From positions 186,001-250,000 of the forward strand of contig JAKULF010000008.1 of NCBI GenBank assembly GCA_022661535.1: a DNA stretch of 64,000 nt. Direction: 5' to 3'. Below the pieces are notes generated by a model. That model was given only the letters and a program-made list of their open reading frames with translations. It made no database searches and had not been told where the DNA came from. Position 1 is the stretch's first letter; each line of letters begins with the position of its first letter. The DNA comes from Eutypa lata (Eukaryota; Ascomycota; Sordariomycetes; Xylariales; Diatrypaceae). This document shows, in pieces, positions 13,201 to 25,117 of the stretch. The position numbers and the translations under genes are program-made.

Positions 13201-13400
13201 CTCGGTGGGCAGGGGCGTGCTGACATGGTTCAGGTTAATCCGACTACAGGCCATGTAGGTTTCTTCCCTTTCTTTCTACACTATGATACAAGCTAACTGT
13301 GGGCATTAAGGGATGGATATGGTTTAATAGCTGCTCTGGGGGTGGGGATGACGACGAGATGAACCCAGATCTTCCAGAATACAACTTTCAGTGGCCTTAA
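10248..13400 (+). CDS. Secreted SGNH/GDSL hydrolase with FG-GAP repeats
   Basis: Eight exons: 10248-10556, 10625-11471, 11537-11661, 11735-11783, 11846-12340, 12419-12809, 12873-13254 and 13311-13400, giving 895 residues in phase. An N-terminal hydrophobic signal peptide (VYFTVILLSLFRVIAA) indicates secretion. Residues ~45-270 form an SGNH esterase domain: block I LMPLGASIT (usually GDSIT), a Gly block, block III NAGTNDAN, and catalytic Asp/His in WDGTHPN. This layout resembles carbohydrate esterase family 3-like acetylesterases. After it come at least five FG-GAP/VCBS-type repeats with calcium-binding loops (DVDNDGLDDF, DIDGDGRLDY, DINGDFRDDW, WDGDGRDDV, DVNGDGRADM), probably a beta-propeller. 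A role in cell-surface or plant-polysaccharide deacylation is inference. The substrate is unknown. GC content is high in the catalytic exon. Confidence 0.88.
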
Positions 13401-14957
13401 CAGGAAGATGTAGATATTCCCAAAAGGACTGCGTGGGGTTTGGGTAGTTGTTCAATAGTATCTAGGATCTGACCATGTTGAAAAGGAAACTGCCAAGATC
13501 TTACACATTTTGTAAATTATAATCAACATTGTACATTCATGAAACTGAAATTGAGGATTTAGCTTTGGCTGACGCCTAATCTGGAACTTGTGCTTGGGTT
13601 CTTTTATTATATAGTCTTCAATACCAGTTGTGAAGGGTTTTAACACTTCCGTCGAAACTATTTATGTCCTTGCGTGACATTGTTAGATTACAGTTGCAGA
13701 TATGTATGTCTCTATCTTTTGCTAATATTCTTCAATAGAAGTCTTTTTCTCTCCAAGTAGACTATTTCCATCCTTCAGTCTTTCTAAATGACTAAAAGGG
13801 CATGCATGGGGTATTGTGTTTGGACCATTGGTGGGGTAGGTATAAATAGGAAGCCGTAAAATAATAAGATCTGGGTATGCCTTTCGGAAATCTTCTTTGA
13901 CGTATCAAAGAGAGAACGACGATGCAGTGATAGGTATGTTATGTTAACAATTTAGTTATTTTAGATGCAAATTCACCTCGTCCCCCTTTTCACGCCGCAC
14001 GTAGCCCCTTCACCCCCCTATTATCATGATATATATCTTAGAACAATAGCTTCATTATGATTCGTTATCTTTGTATTTCTATCAACTATGACATCTATAA
14101 TCCCTAAAAACACTCTCTGGCTTGATATTCCCCTGATGTGCACATTAAATTCACCCTTATACAACAGTTGTTCCAATGTGAATGGGAAGTTTGTACCGTA
14201 ACTGCCATCCGATAAGTGAACATGACGCTAGGACGATAAGGTAGCATGATGGGCAGTTGCTATTTTTAAGCTGTATGGCAATACGACATACAGTGAGTGG
14301 TTGATTTGGCATCCGAATACATTAACGAATCAAGAGGATTGGTTCTCCAGTTACCATTTTACCTTACAGCGCCTTATCGGACAAACGACATACAACTGGG
14401 TAGCTACCTAGTATTATAGGAGAACGCCTAAGCCCTCTGGGCTATCTTGGATGCTCAACGATACCTCACCTACATACAAACCTCCGTTTGGACCACCTAC
14501 ACCACCTGGTTAACCACCTTCGCCACTGAATCCATCAATCAACCTTGCCACAACAGCGTGGCTCAGTCTATTATCCCACCTGCCCCCCTTCCCTGTTGTT
14601 TACTGTAGTCCTTGGTCTTTACTACTTACACTTACTTACCTACCTACCCCAGTATATACTTCATCTCTAGGACCAAGTCTACAGCCATCAACAACAACAC
14701 CAAATCACCGCTCCCATCGTAAAGGAAGTATTGCGAATCTTCTTCAGTAACTCTACCACATACCACAGTAAGTCAATCTTTTCTTTTTGATTGTCGTCTT
14801 CATTCAAGACTCGTGTCTTCCTTCTTTCTGGACCTTCCAGTTCGAACTTGATTGATCTAAATCAATCTACAACTTGTTCAGAACTGCACTTACCCTGAAT
14901 ACACTACTAACCCATCGTGCTTGCAAGATCAATAGCAATCCCTACCGACTCGTCACG
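13401..14957. other. Intergenic region
   Basis: About 1.5 kb, AT-rich at the left and CT-rich at the right (14450-14800), the latter typical of a fungal promoter or 5' leader for the short gene at 14958. No gene, repeat or RNA gene recognised. Confidence 0.5.
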
Positions 14958-15254
14958 ATGGACGAACTCACCAGACACTGCATTATGTACCATTCCGGCC
15001 TCACGAAAGCCGAGGCACAGGAGCAGGTGAGACGCATCATGCGGGAAGAAGCCATCATGCAGGAGAGAATGCTTGCAGAGGGCATGCGTCTCCAGGTTCG
15101 TCATTTGATCCATGCTACCTTATATCTGCCATTGAGCGAAACTAACATTGAGACAGGACTGGATTCGAGCACGCTTGCAAGGTACGCCTCGGTGTCTCGT
15201 GAATGATAAGTTACGTCACTAACACAAGAAAGCATCGCGCAAGTACAAGGTTAA
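14958..15254 (+). CDS. Small helical protein, 62 residues, three exons
   Basis: Exons 14958-15095, 15157-15181 and 15229-15254 join in phase and end at TAA 15252-15254. Both introns have good signals: donors GTTCGT and GTACGC, acceptors GACAG and ACAAG, and a CACTAACAC branch site in the second. The product is a single charged amphipathic helix region containing RRIMREEAIMQERM and, across the first intron, RLQDWIRARLQ. There is no signal peptide, membrane segment or cysteine pattern. I do not recognise the function. A small intracellular interaction protein is plausible from composition only. Continuation of the reading frame exactly across two well-formed introns argues that it is a real gene rather than a chance ORF. 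A long CT-rich leader with its own possible intron precedes it. Confidence 0.55.
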
Positions 15255-16101
15255 AAGCAAGCTGTGAGGGGTTGGAGGACACGATCTAGCAACTCCGTCT
15301 GCGTTACGATCATGAATAAGGGTGCCTCTACCGACATTTTCAGGCTTTGCTAGGATAGGAAGAAGGATGGACAAATCATTGATGCCGGGCTAGGAAACTG
15401 CTTTGCAGGGTTTCTATATCGTCTTTCACGACAGATTCCACAGATGAATTCATGATGATCTCTCCAAACTTGACGTTGGAGTGCTTGATGCTAGGGATTA
15501 CCACCCATTGAGGATGTTTTAGCTCTTGAGGGTTGTCCAACGAAAGAGATAGATTGATGGCGCTAATCAATGCCTGTTACTGCTGCCTAAATATTTACCT
15601 TGACCATACCGAACCTTTTCTTCGTGTTGATGATGATGACGTAATGGGTTTGTCACGTTGATCCTTTGATATCTGTTTAGACCACGACGTGTTGTAACCA
15701 TTGAGGTACTGAATATAACCGACCATTCCCTGCTATTGTCGCCTTGATGTATATATTTTGGGATATACTATCACCACGTATTTGTCGCTACAAAGTTGGT
15801 GATCTAGACTAGTTGTCGTATCTCACAGCACCTTTCCTTTTATTCACCTAACTTCTTTCATTAATTGCACGTTCTATGTTACCACCTCCACCACGATCTA
15901 CCTTTGTTAACACTGAAATTGTCATAAAATCGGTAAAACAGTGGCACGCCTATAGAACCATGCATGAATCCAAAATCCATGACATTCCTCCTTCCTTCTA
16001 TACGCTATATCATTCTATACGCTATATCATTACGTGTCAATAATGTCCTTATTACTGCTGTACAATGGTCATTCTTTCGTGGTAAGTTATCAGCAAAACG
16101 C
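15255..16101. other. Intergenic region between convergent genes
   Basis: About 850 bp between the small helical gene and the 3' end of the MFS gene. A 15 bp direct repeat (TATACGCTATATCAT) occurs twice in tandem around 15999-16030. No gene seen. Confidence 0.5.
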
Positions 16102-17882
16102 CTAATGGTCATCCCCCACCGGTGGTTCTTCTCTTTCGTTTGCAACAAGCTCACTTCCAGGAGGCGGAAAGGTTGAAAGCAAGAGTATACCAACAGCAAC
16201 GACAGCGATGGCCTGGGCTCCGTTAATACAATCTACTATCAAACGATGCTGGAATGATCTTACCGCATTACAGTAGAACGTCATGTATGACTTCCCGATG
16301 TCTGCCAAGGTGGAAAAGATAGCCCCAAATATCCCCAAGGTAGAGAATGTTGCCATGTACTCAACCAGGGTCATCGCTTGCAAGGCTTCAGGCCTCTGAG
16401 AAGCAGGAACCATCTCGGTTAGGACGCCTTTACTCGCTGGAGCAGAGCCCGAGGCGAGGGGGAGTAGGAACCCCACTAAAGGTACGTTAGAGCTAGGTGT
16501 CACAATCGGTAAAGTAACCAACCTACCTATGTAAATGTGCCAGTCTCGCGTGACAAAAGCCGCGGATGCTGTTATCACACCATCTACCACTAGACTCCAT
16601 CTGAGGAAAAATAAATCGAATCCACCTCCTTCGACTTTCTCAACTGGGGGTGGAGCATTCGTTGGCTCCTGGTTGGCAATGGTTCCTGGAACAGGGTCGA
16701 AATCTTGAATGTCGGTCGGTATACCCGCGTCCGAAACGGCCTGTGGTGCATCAGGCACATCTGACGACTTGAACCAATGCCGACCACGTGAGATTATCCG
16801 AGGGAAAATAAATATTAGAAAGACACCTCGGATCAGGTTGTTACCCGCTATTAGGATACTATTTCTGGTAGGAGTGAACTCGAAAGCAGTCATCGAGTAC
16901 ATCTGAATGAGGGTAGGTGCATACCCTGTTGCTAGCACCCCCATGAAGATACCGAGGGCAAGAAACAGGACACCAAAATGTCTGACAATGCGACCATCTT
17001 GGAGTCTAAGCAGCTGGGGAGCCATGGCTCGGAGCGGGCCGAGGAAACCTAGAATTCCTCTCGGCTTCGCTTCTTTCTTTTCATTGGACAGAATCTTCGG
17101 GTCGATGTACGGGATGCAAAGGAGAACATAAACACAGCAACACGACAGAGAAATCGCAGCCAGCTCGAAGGGACGTATGAGACCATAATTATCTCCTAGC
17201 GAGCCGCCCACGAAGTAGCCCATCGCGACACCAACCATGATCGAACCTTGAAGAACGCCAAACATGCCGGTTCTAGCAGCGGGTTCCGTGATCTCGGCAA
17301 TGATGGTATTGAGGATCAGAATATACCCAGCCGGGCCGCCTAGGACAGTGATCGCTTGACTCGCCTGCATCATAATGATGCCCGCTTTGGCGCCAACCAG
17401 GAGAGACGACGCCTGAACGATGACCCGGATGGTCGGGAAGAAGGTCTGCAGAGCCAACGCCCTCTTAGGGCCGATCGTTCGCATCTGCCAGCCAGCTACG
17501 AAGAGATTACTGATGGAGAAAGCCACCGAGACGGAACCCATGATGGCGATCTGCGCTGCGGAGGCAGAGTCGATCTCGTTCCGCCTGCAGCGGTCCCCGG
17601 GACCATCGAAAGGCGGCGCATGTTTGTAGAATTCCTCACAGGCCATCACATGGAAGACATAGAGAAGACTGCGCGATCGTTAGTACGTACGGCTAAGGAC
17701 ATCTCGGTACATCAACCAATCAAATGGATGCCTCCCTACGGTGTCTGTGTGAAGTTAAACGAGAGAGAGATCGCGAAGCCGGCAAATAGTAGTCTAGTTT
17801 TTTGTGATAGAAAGGCGTGCTTCTTCGATGGCCCACCCAAGCTTTTGCCTAAGAGAGGCGTTGTCTCATCGTCCGTCGTCAT
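16102..17882 (-). CDS. MFS transporter, exporter-like (TetA/SLC46-type)
   Basis: Exons on the minus strand: 17882-17740, 17668-16527, 16475-16264 and 16212-16102. The first exon encodes a cytosolic MTTDDETTPLLG tail and the start of TM1 (LLFAGFAISLSFNFTQTP). The join then gives LLYVFHVMACEEFYKHAPPF, a fungal MFS pattern. About eleven to twelve hydrophobic segments follow, with a TM2-3 loop GPKRALALQ, a central cytosolic loop rich in Pro and acidic residues, and TM9-12 with PLASGSAPASKG and STFPPPGSE. The last intron is only 51 bp. Such proteins are commonly annotated as tetracycline-resistance or proton-folate-like porters. The substrate is not predictable. No metabolic partner genes lie next to it. 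Confidence 0.8.
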
Positions 17883-18964
17883 TATTGTTTATCTGAGTAT
17901 CACGATGGATACTTGAATAGTTCGAAGAATGGAAACAAGAATAAAAGAATAAACCAATGAAGTACAAACTCAAATCATTAGATTCGGAGCGAACTCCAGG
18001 AATATAGAAAGGCACTGCGATTGGTACCCCAAACTAGCTACTCCTTTGAGCGACTAGGTAGGTAGGCATTAGGCGTCGTCCCGCCTTCGCCGTTGGTCTT
18101 GGCATGCACCTCCGGCCCGTTATACATAAGGTAGTTCAACGTATAGACCCTTGCCTGCATAAGGGGACGTCACCAAATGACTCCCACCGACATCCTGCAT
18201 GATAAGCTGACGCGGGGCTTATAGTCAAAGAGCCCACCAAAGATAAATGAAATGCTACACTAGTTGCAAAGAATTCTTTACTTCCTAATGTTCGAGAACG
18301 GGAAAGTTAAGTGCAATGAAGTGCAATGCTAGTGGATTATTAGCATCTGGCTACTTTTCATAATATACATAAGATATTGATGAATGGTAGAACATGAGTA
18401 GCTATGCTATACTCAATCGCTAACGATAGGTTTAATCGCATGCAGTTCCCATGCCCTATATCGTCTGGGGGGAGAATAAGTGAGTCTGAATTGGAGTGAG
18501 TAGCGGCTTTCCCTATAAGGTTAGACAATCTCCGAGATCGCAATCACACCTTTTAGATGTCGAAGCAGTCATGTTCCATTGACTAATCGACTATGCCCTA
18601 GTAGCACTCACCGATGCCAAGGTGGATTCCCCTTTGAATAAACCCAGGCAAAGACATATATGTGTGGGTGTCAGTGGAAATGGCGATTAAATATTATCAT
18701 ATCACGGAATGTAACATAAAAAGATGGATCTCCAGTCCGAGCTAATACTCGGGAAATCCCGTTGCAGGACCCATCATATTGCACCTACCTAAGGTCCATA
18801 GCACCTCCAGAGCTTGATAGTGCAAGAAGAAAGAGTCAACTAGAAAGACGACGAATCGTTCCAGTCTATGGATACATAGAAGAATCCTGATAAATCCCAG
18901 AAATGGTTCGAACCTAGCCTTTACTCATTCCAGATTTAATCGTATCGACAACGCTATACGGCCT
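17883..18964. other. Intergenic region
   Basis: About 1.1 kb upstream of the MFS gene and downstream of the broken gene at 18965. It is AT-rich with scattered ATG triplets. No supported gene or structured repeat seen. Confidence 0.5.
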
Positions 18965-20170
18965 CTATTCCTCAACATCACCAGCCCCATCCTGTTTTTG
19001 CATATAGCTAGAGTCCCTGCTAGATGGCGGGGAAGATTCTATATCTGTCATGGGAATATGGGTTGATCTGGTGTTTGTAGCTGAACCGTTTCTCCCGTCT
19101 TTGTATTGGCTAGGAGTCGGCTCTACTCTGAATATACCGAGATTCTGCTCATCCGGAATGTCTACTCGATCTAGGAGGATGCTAGTCTCAAGACAAGGGA
19201 CCAGTTTGTCGTGACCTGTCCCTGGCCCTATCCCTAATCGTTCATATGCCAGGCGCTGAAGTTGTAATATCCCGTTGGCACGCCACTGAAGGGGTTTGTG
19301 TGGGTTTTCTTCAATCGCTTCTGTAAAAAAGCTACGAGGGACTCGAGAGAGAGCGAGACAGATATAATAAGTATCCCAAAAGCCGCAATGAAACCTAGTC
19401 CGAAGACGCTGAAAGAGACATGGGCAGCGCTGTTGATTTTCTGCGGATAATACACATCAGCTTTTGGCAGTTGGGACTGGAGGACACATCAGACACACAT
19501 ACCTGATTCTGACAAAAAGATGTTCTTTGCTCATCTGTGGGCGAGTACTGGAAGGAATGATTATCGGGCAGATTTCCGCTTGGAATGTCAACGAACATTT
19601 GTTGTAAATAAGCCAGCCAGATAGCAAATCAATACTGAGTATCGATTTGCCATTGCTTATCCGAGATTCCCGACTGGCTACCCCCGACTGGCTACCCCCG
19701 AACAGGCCGGATCTTGACTTCAGCGCTTGATTCCTCATCGTAAAGATAGCATTCGTAGGATTTCTGCCAGTAAGTTCAGTTTGTCGTAACCATCGTATGG
19801 TTGAAAGGAGCTGCTCACTAGGTGCACGGTCCTGAGCATCGTCGCTAGCCTCCGAGGTGTTAAGAGGCATGCAGCGATTATCTTCTATCTCGTTAGGAAA
19901 GCAGTATTGTTCCTGATACGCACATGCAAGCGGAGGGAGAGGCCCCCTCATCCTGATCATCTGAGAACCAGATTTGATCGAGAAATCCCGATGTTACGTT
20001 GACGTCCCAACCAGGATCGACAATCTCAGATTTGGAACTATTGTACCAATTATCCTCAGTTGGTCCCGTGAACGACAGGCCATTCGGCGAAAGAGCAATG
20101 ATAGAGAAGCCCGAGTTAGGTTTGGGGAGGGCTGGAATTGAGGTCCACCTCCTAAGTAGGCTGACCAGTT
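18965..20170 (-). pseudogene. C-terminal half of a fungal membrane-protein family, multiply broken
   Basis: Read on the minus strand, conserved stretches appear in order but in changing frames: TSIPALPKPNSGFS and PTEDNWYNSS (20150-20000), LACAYQEQYCFP (19930-19895), SDKQWQIDTQY then stop then FAIWLAYLQQMFVD (19660-19580), CQNQ followed by a normal intron (19502-19441), a membrane segment FSVFGLGFIAAFGILIISVS, and LQLQRLAYERLGIG, ending at TAG 18967-18965. Breaks seen: a 1-nt shift near 19935, a 14 bp tandem duplication at 19669-19696, TGA at 19631-19629 where relatives as I recall them carry Trp, and a 1-nt shift between about 19320 and 19275. This is an uncharacterised, lineage-typical fungal family with several TM segments. 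The matching N-terminal half lies on the same strand at 25978-25118. The protein is not expected to be functional unless the sequence contains errors. Confidence 0.75.
19669..19696. repeat. 14 bp perfect tandem duplication inside the broken gene
   Basis: The unit CCCGACTGGCTACC occurs twice in direct succession. With one copy only, the minus-strand reading frame continues from GGSQSG into ISDKQWQ. With two copies it shifts by two bases. This is direct evidence for a slippage-type or break-repair mutation in the gene. Confidence 0.9.
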
Positions 20171-23024
20171 ACTGCACCACTAATACCGTGTGAGTATCAT
20201 TCAATCCATATCATTTTTTATAACGCATTAATTTTAATTATTAACTTAATGAAGCCTAGTAGTAATTACTGGAGAAGCGTAGTCTTAGCTCTAAGGCCTT
20301 AACTTGGATGCTATGTAATCTTGATTAATAACATGTCCGTTTCTGCCATTGGGCTTCTGCTGACAGAAAGTGTAGATTTTATTTGACCTGATCTGTGACC
20401 AACTTACTAGTAAGGGTGTAAAGAACCAGTCATATACCAGACTGGGGTATGGTCAGTACGTCCGAGGTACTTGATTTGCAGGCAGTAAGAGACGTGTAGA
20501 AGGGTGTTCATTAAGGAGGTTCTAGGGGACTCTTCCTATGGGCAATTGTGACGGCTGGTCTTCCAACTATGTAAACCGAACTTTAGGTTCACATTAGCGG
20601 ACCATATGTCATACAAGACTGTTGCCAAGTGTTAACTTCAGTATAGGGCTCGGTCGGATTCAATAGAACAACGGAATGCAGTTGGGCAGTCATTAGGCAT
20701 AACTGCTTACACAGACAAATTCCTAGCGGCTAGGCCAGAATTCTCAGGGAAATACGTGCCCTAATTCTGTACATAAGTAAAAGCTTCATTCTAGGTCTCT
20801 TGAGAATCACTTGACTTCTCATCAAGGACCTCAGGACCAAGAAAACTATTAGCTGAACTGAACCTAATGCTCCAAGCTCTAGATTAGCCCTTATCACACT
20901 ATCGTAGGACTACTCAGCAAGTCACGTCTGGTAATGTCAAGGGCATATTGATTAACCAAGTTGTATTGTAAGCTGTTGCTTTATGTCTAGGTTCTTTAGG
21001 GGTCACGGCAGCACCTGCCGTAACAAGCACCCGAATTAAAGCCTAGAGTTGTTAGCTACGATGATAAGGGTCTAAACCTCGGCGCTCCAAGACCCGGCTC
21101 CTGGGCATGGATGTGAAAGCCACATACATCGTCGCCCGGGATCCCTATTACACCCAAGAGGAACTGGCACGTATGGTCAAAATGGCACAGGAAGCTTATA
21201 GTACCGGTCGCCCGAAGCACTGATACTCTAAAATCAAGAATCGTCGCTCATACAGCCAAGACCTCACTGCACGCTTGTCTGCACTGCCGGGATCTCTTGC
21301 AAATAAACACGGTGTGCTGCTTGCTACGTGCCATTCGGCCACAAACTTTGGAGACGCCATGCTTGGCTTCGGCACATCTCGAAAAGCAATACATCCGGCG
21401 GAAGAAATTAATAGGCCGTTTCATACGACAGAAGCGGGCGTGTTAGTACTACTTGTTTTAATGGTACTGTTCTTGATGGGCTTTACCCTTAAATATTATA
21501 CCGGGGTCCAGAAGTCGACCGTTGGCGGAGATAGCTTCAATGAACGTAGTCCAGCTACGCCCTTGATGACCCTTAACGAAGGTCTTACAGTATGGATCAG
21601 ATCCGCAAACGACCGAAGAATGCTAGGTGGCTGTCTAAAGTCATGGATCTACCCGTCACAACTTTGTTGTGTTTTGGCTTTTTTCTCTCCCTTTTTTTTC
21701 TCCTTCTTTTTGTTTCCAGATGTATATGATCATGAATATGACATGACCTCTGTGACCAACCGTAGCGCTTTCTGTTTCTATATTTACGCTCATGCCCAGT
21801 ACTGGCGCAAGCCATGCCAATTCCTTCGTTAGACTTTCCACTGCCCTTGAATATAGCAGTGAGACATGTGCAGTCGCGGAAAGGGGGATGGAGGATAGCA
21901 CAAACCAGAGTGTGGGTAGGTACTATTTACCTTTAAGGGGAAACTTGCTAAATCAAGTGGTTCCAATTAACTATTCCTCGTCCCCGGCCGCGGTCGATGC
22001 CCCCAGGTACATCAATAGCGCCGGGCCAGAGCTTCCTTCTTAAAGGGTGGTCAAATGGATGTCCCATTTATAACGTCGTCCAATTCCTTTGCGTCACGGA
22101 GTAACGCAGTTGAACTTTTTTGATTAGAATTTTTGGAAACCAATAAATAGGAGAGTTTGTTTATTTTATGAAAAGACGTTATTTGTAAGGTTTAAACAAT
22201 CGTCAAAGTTAAAATCAGTACATGGATGTACATCAACAATCCTGTAGATTACCCCGCATCACTATGTTAATGGCTTTTTAATGAGACAACTTGCCGGTGT
22301 TTAGCGACTTAAGTCAAACCTGTTGATCTATTTCTTAAGCAGGTGGATAATAGATCGTGACTGATAACTATTTGTATTTCAACAGTGACGACATAACATA
22401 AAGGTATTGCTCCTTGACAAGACTACAATTGAAGAGTAAGAACTAAATGATATGCTTGTGTCTATTTATAGTGCACTTTCGTTAGCTCTAGGTATTTGTT
22501 TTGATTTGTGTACTAATGGACAACAACAAACCTCTCTGTTTTTCTTCGCTACAAGTAACATGTTTTACAGCATTTGACGAAGTATCCAGATATATAGATC
22601 ACGAATTACTGAACATTATCTCAGTTATTCGAAACTGCCCTTCCCAAGATAGATGTAATTTCGTTGAGAGTCTTGAGGTGAGAGTCTTGGCTATGATCGA
22701 TTACGAACCAATCATGTATCATATCGAACGGGGTGGTAGCAATTGTAACCTATTCACTTAGCCCCAGCCTATATAAGAAGTAGTGACATTTCGCGATGGA
22801 TTTCTTACTTACATATCATTCGTGACTTATACGATAGGACGCATTTGTTCCTATAATGCAACTCTGTGGCTTTAAATAGAGATGATAACAAGTTGAAGTG
22901 AGGGGTGGTAGCCCCTTTATAGCAACTTCTCCCCAACCTAAGCAAGATTCCATCGTTGCCTCGTCGCTAGTAGAAGAAACCGTCAAGCCCTGTTTCCTAA
23001 TTGTGAAAACTTTGCGAAAGAAAA
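20171..23024. other. Gene-poor stretch separating the two halves of the broken gene
   Basis: About 2.9 kb with no convincing gene. A 38-codon ORF at 21107-21223 (+) encodes a sensible-looking, charged peptide containing ARDPYYTQEELARMV and ending STGRPKH. It could be a remnant of a larger gene, but I do not recognise the family. The longer open frame 21275-21832 lacks an ATG start and contains low-complexity Phe/Ser runs. No transposase motifs, long terminal repeats or inverted repeats were recognised by eye. Confidence 0.4.
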
Positions 23025-25063
23025 ATGGATAAAATGCAGTGGAAGCAATGGTTGGGTTTCTGGAAATCGCCAATCGCTATGGTATTGGCATTCTTATTGG
23101 GCTTGATTCTTGCCATAGGTCATGATCGTTTCTACACATACTTCAGCGGCAGGCCTGTAATATCGACTCTGGAGCAGCAAGCTGTATTGATGACTGGGAC
23201 AGCCTTTTCTTTCTTGGTCAAGATGTTCTTTACCATCGCTAGTGGGATCGCCTTCGCACAGCAAATATTCCATTCCCTGACACAGAAACCTGAAAGTATT
23301 GACAGGCTCGATAACCTGTTCAGTCTGCTGGAAAATTCACTAGCTTTTCGAGATCCCAAGCTGTGGCTGCGCCACCCCGGTCTCCTAGCCATCGCTGTAG
23401 TGAGATGGTAAGTCTCAGCATTGGACACAATAGATATCAATTTGATTTGCTAACGGCAGATAGGCTACTGCCACTAAGTGCTGTGCTCAGCCCAGGTACT
23501 CTCAACATTCAGTCAAGAATACAGTACCAGAATAACACAATGTTAAAGCCCGCGCAACCCCAGCAGTCATGGTACGGGACGCAAGGATTTGCTTCATGTC
23601 AATTAGGGCCATTAACCTCTGTGTCCATGGAGAACAGTTCATGCTACCGTGAAGCGGAATGCAGCAGTCCTTCTGCAGATCTGTATGGTGTTACGCTCTC
23701 ATCTGTTGCTCAACGAGGTATCATCGACATTACGCCACCGGATCAGAATTCTTCTTACCAACTGTCCTTCTTCGGCCCTGCGTTGAATTGTTCAGAAGCG
23801 TCTGGCGCTGAGGCTCTAGCAGTAAATGCTTCTGTCGCACAAGCTCGAGAAGTTCTTAACTTGCCAGGAATACCTTACGATACCGACCCACGCCGTGTTG
23901 GTGGCAATTCTCTCTGGTTAAGATACAATGCCTGGCCTCTTTCTCGCCGCAAGCTTAATTCAACGAGTAAGGAAGCAAAGGACGAAACGTGTTACAACGT
24001 TACACAACCTTTCTGGCACAACATTACGAACGCCTCGGCATGGGACATAAACAGTGATTGCGTCAATGCAGATAACGTCGATTATTTCTTCTTTACTTCC
24101 GACATTCCAAAGCAAAATACCATGGTGCTTATCACCTGCCAACTCCACAATGCTAGCTATGATGTGTCATTCTCATATGAAAACTCGAGGCAAAACATTG
24201 ACGTAAGGTCAGTGGCACTTAGAGAACGAATTAAGCCAGATCCAGTCGTATCGCGCTCCCTGCCAGATTTCAAGAACATTGTGTACAGCGCCATTTTTCG
24301 AGCTTTCAACGACATGGTCTTAAGCATTGGCCTGATTAATTCGCCCCCTGATTCAGCCGTTGGCAGCTTCCTATATTTCGACGGATATGTCCAAATTTCC
24401 GCCCTCCGCGACTTCGTCGAAGGAAGGCATCCTCTGATTAGGGAGGACGTGATCACGGCTATTAAGGGAATCTTTCAGAACATCACAATTTCAACGATGG
24501 GTTCTGTCGCACTGGCAATGCCGGAGAGCGAAGCGGCTGAGATTGAGGTCGACATCTGGCGGAGCGGTAACGTCTACGTTTATAATCCCATGAACCTCTA
24601 CATAGGTTATGCATGGGCTCTCTCGGCCAGCTTAATGTGCGTATGCTGGGGCTTCTTTGTTATTTATCGCCACAACCAATGGTCTTCTTACAGCATGAGC
24701 TTCTCGACTATCCTACGCACTACGCGGTATCCTGAGATAGATGCGATCGTGTGTCCAGAGGCGAGGAAAGGCACAAATCCAGTTCCAGATGACTTGCTCA
24801 AGGTCAATCTACTATACAACGCGAGTGACAGCGGATCTGAGGGTTGTGGATTTCATGTGTTTCATCAACAGTCTGAGTCAACACTTTCTGTTCATGCAGA
24901 GCGAGAGGATCCCCCCTTGCAATCCCAGCAGGGACCTTCAAGAGAGATCTTACCAGCGGTGGAGCATGCTGTAATAGATTCCTCTAAGGAGGGTCCGCAA
25001 CCGACATCAGGAAGAACATCGCCGGTCTGGTTTCAACCAAGTCGTACTTGGAAGAGTGTTTAA
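23025..25063 (+). CDS. Uncharacterised multi-TM, N-glycosylated membrane protein
   Basis: Two exons, 23025-23407 and 23464-25063, join in phase (…VVR-W-LLPLSAVLSPG) to give about 660 residues. The N-terminus has a TM segment (PIAMVLAFLLGLILAIG), a second hydrophobic helix and a third spanning the splice site. A long extracellular region with many N-x-S/T sites and cysteines follows, then a C-terminal TM (YIGYAWALSASLMCVCWGFFVIY) and a cytosolic tail rich in Ser/Pro. This belongs to a common filamentous-fungal family of unknown function, sometimes carried in databases under an unhelpful 'formylmethionine deformylase-like' label. It shows no enzyme motif. It is intact while lying between two broken fragments of a different family on the opposite strand. 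Its stop lies 54 bp from the convergent fragment's stop. Confidence 0.75.
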
Positions 25064-25117
25064 TTATTTGACGAACTGAAGGACGAGTGGTACAAGCTGT
25101 TTTTCTTCCCGTATTGT

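Noticed and set aside
21275..21832. Open frame of 185 codons with one hydrophobic segment
   Set aside because: It opens with TTG rather than ATG, and its second half runs into a low-complexity Phe/Ser stretch encoded by a CT-rich tract. No family recognised.
20171..25117. A transposon as the source of the segment splitting the broken gene
   Set aside because: I found no transposase, reverse transcriptase, terminal repeats or clear target-site duplication by eye, so I leave the origin of the segment open.
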